Below, piece by piece: positions 34,000 through 34,716 of a stretch of DNA of 34,716 nt (within the stretch, counting starts at the first letter, position 1; each line of letters opens with the position of its first letter). The DNA comes from Deltaproteobacteria bacterium. Lineage in GTDB: Bacteria > Desulfobacterota > Deferrimicrobia > Deferrimicrobiales > Deferrimicrobiaceae. The DNA lies in contig JANXPS010000213.1 in assembly GCA_025357175.1 (NCBI GenBank), positions 1 through 34,716 of the forward strand, written 5' to 3'. The notes below the pieces were generated by a model that was given only the letters and a program-made list of their open reading frames with translations, was not told the origin of the DNA and did not search any database. A program made the position numbers and the translations under genes.

Positions 34000-34182
34000 A
34001 AGGGACATGGTAAGGACCGGGATCCCGGGATCGCGCTCGGATTTGGGTCAGATTTGGCCGCAACGATTGAGCCAAACCGGAGGCGTAGCAGAGCTACGGT
34101 GAGGATTTGGCGATTGAGGCGCGGCCAAAGATGGCCCGAAGTCGGGATGCGAGATGGGATGTTGGTCCTTACCATGTCCCTT
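34000..34182. repeat. 183-nt imperfect palindrome with 19-bp terminal inverted repeats
   Basis: AAGGGACATGGTAAGGACC (34000-34018) is exactly mirrored by its reverse complement at 34164-34182. The core hairpin CGTAGC-AGA-GCTACG (34084-34098) and the TTTGGCCGC (34053-34061) / GCGGCCAAA (34121-34129) pair share the same centre, 34091, so the whole is one gap-free imperfect palindrome. It carries no ORF and fills the hypF-hypC gap. It looks like a miniature inverted-repeat or REP/BIME-like element; a large attenuator hairpin is the alternative. The right end overlaps the hypF stop codon, and the left end is 6 bases from the hypC ATG. Confidence 0.75.
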
Positions 34183-34716
34183 ACCTTTCGGATAATTTGA
34201 TCGCGGCGTAAAACGCTTGCCCGAGGGCGATGCCGCCGTCGTTGCACGGAACCTGTCGGTGGATGACGGGCACCAGCTTCCGGTCGCGCAGGCCTGCCAG
34301 CAACCGGCCGAGCAGCGCGAGATTCTGGAAGACACCGCCGCTCAGCAGGACGTGGCGGGCACCCGACGCTTTCGCGAGGGGGCCGGCGACGTCGAGGATC
34401 AGGGCCGCGACCGTGTCGTGAAACCGGTCCGAGATCACCGGGCGTGGCGTCATCCGCTCCCGGTCGGCGACAATTCCCGCAACGACGTCCCGCCAGTCTA
34501 CCGCAAGCAGCGGTCCGGCGCTTCGAATCGCAAACGGGTAACACCCGGCTTTGCCGCCCCCCTTGTCCGCGCACGCCTCCAGCCGCATCGCCGCCTGCCC
34601 CTCAAATGATGCGTCGGCGCCGAGCCCGCACAATGCGCTCGCGGCGTCAAACAGCCGACCCGCGCTCGAGCAGGCGACGGTGTTCACCCCCTTGACCGTC
34701 GCCTCGGCCGCGAGCG
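34181..34716 (-). CDS. hypF: Hydrogenase maturation carbamoyltransferase HypF, C-terminal part (cut by window)
   Basis: The last 177 residues of HypF, which makes carbamoyl-AMP from carbamoyl phosphate and transfers the carbamoyl group to HypE. The visible part is the Kae1-like carbamoyltransferase domain: the SSAGRLFDAASALCGL region, VLLSGGVFQNLALLGRLL, and the CNDGGIALGQAFYAA ending, all typical. The frame continues to the window edge, so the acylphosphatase, zinc-finger and YrdC-like domains lie outside. The stop codon at 34181-34183 overlaps the terminal repeat of the palindromic element, which separates hypF from hypC by 187 bases. It is first of the visible hyp genes. Confidence 0.95.
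   Translation of the reverse strand, partial: LAAEATVKGVNTVACSSAGRLFDAASALCGLGADASFEGQAAMRLEACADKGGGKAGCYPFAIRSAGPLLAVDWRDVVAGIVADRERMTPRPVISDRFHDTVAALILDVAGPLAKASGARHVLLSGGVFQNLALLGRLLAGLRDRKLVPVIHRQVPCNDGGIALGQAFYAAIKLSER

Noticed and set aside
34064..34118. CGATTGAG present twice on the same strand inside the palindrome, as a possible direct repeat or target duplication
   Set aside because: It lies internal to the element, not at its ends, so it is not a target-site duplication; the flanks show no clear duplication either.

Overview
The window is GC-rich bacterial DNA with tightly packed genes and no rRNA, tRNA, CRISPR array or intact transposase that I can see. The gene set fits a Gram-negative bacterium with an anaerobic, respiratory lifestyle: an RND efflux system with an outer-membrane channel lipoprotein, a five-haem cytochrome c, [NiFe]-hydrogenase maturation genes, NADPH-type glutamate synthase and several long hybrid histidine kinases. 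This is most like the former Deltaproteobacteria (Geobacter/Desulfuromonas relatives). The placement is inferred from gene content and style, not from a search.

Layout. 1-8407 (+): two paralogous RND permeases (the first cut by the window edge), an outer-membrane factor, a Spy/CpxP-like periplasmic protein, and an ECF sigma factor, a one-TM putative anti-sigma factor and a membrane-anchored Spy/CpxP-like sensor. This looks like one envelope-stress or metal-stress operon, closed by a good rho-independent terminator at 8522-8560. 8619-16049: an orphan hybrid kinase (+), an RlmD-type rRNA methyltransferase and a PilZ-type protein (-), a cyclase-family hydrolase and D-aminoacyl-tRNA deacylase (+), and a second orphan hybrid kinase (+). 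16069-22072 (-): gltB-gltD, glutamate synthase. 22209-24570 (+): a five-haem cytochrome and a TIGR01777-type epimerase. 24751-27781 (-): gltL-gltI-gltJ-gltK, a glutamate/aspartate-type ABC importer, headed by a long inverted repeat that contains the gltL ribosome-binding site. 27968-31629: two secreted proteins of unknown role flanking a REC-GAF-kinase-REC protein (-). 31636-34716 (-): hypF (partial), hypC, hypD, hypE for [NiFe]-hydrogenase maturation.

How the genes work together. The RND pumps and channel export compounds. The sigma/anti-sigma/sensor trio resembles the CnrH/CnrY/CnrX logic, in which a periplasmic sensor frees the sigma factor. Glutamate synthase and the GltIJKL importer both supply glutamate. 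The Hyp proteins build and insert the Fe(CN)2CO part of a hydrogenase active site.

The most unusual non-coding feature is a roughly 183-nt, gap-free imperfect palindrome with perfect 19-bp ends and a co-centred core hairpin. It fills the hypF-hypC gap. Other points of interest are a six-base tandem repeat read in two frames at the hypC/hypD overlap, the gltL leader inverted repeat, a five-codon upstream ORF coupled to the cytochrome gene, and a possible 18-residue basic peptide. I did not find convincing evidence of an entirely new defence or mobile system.
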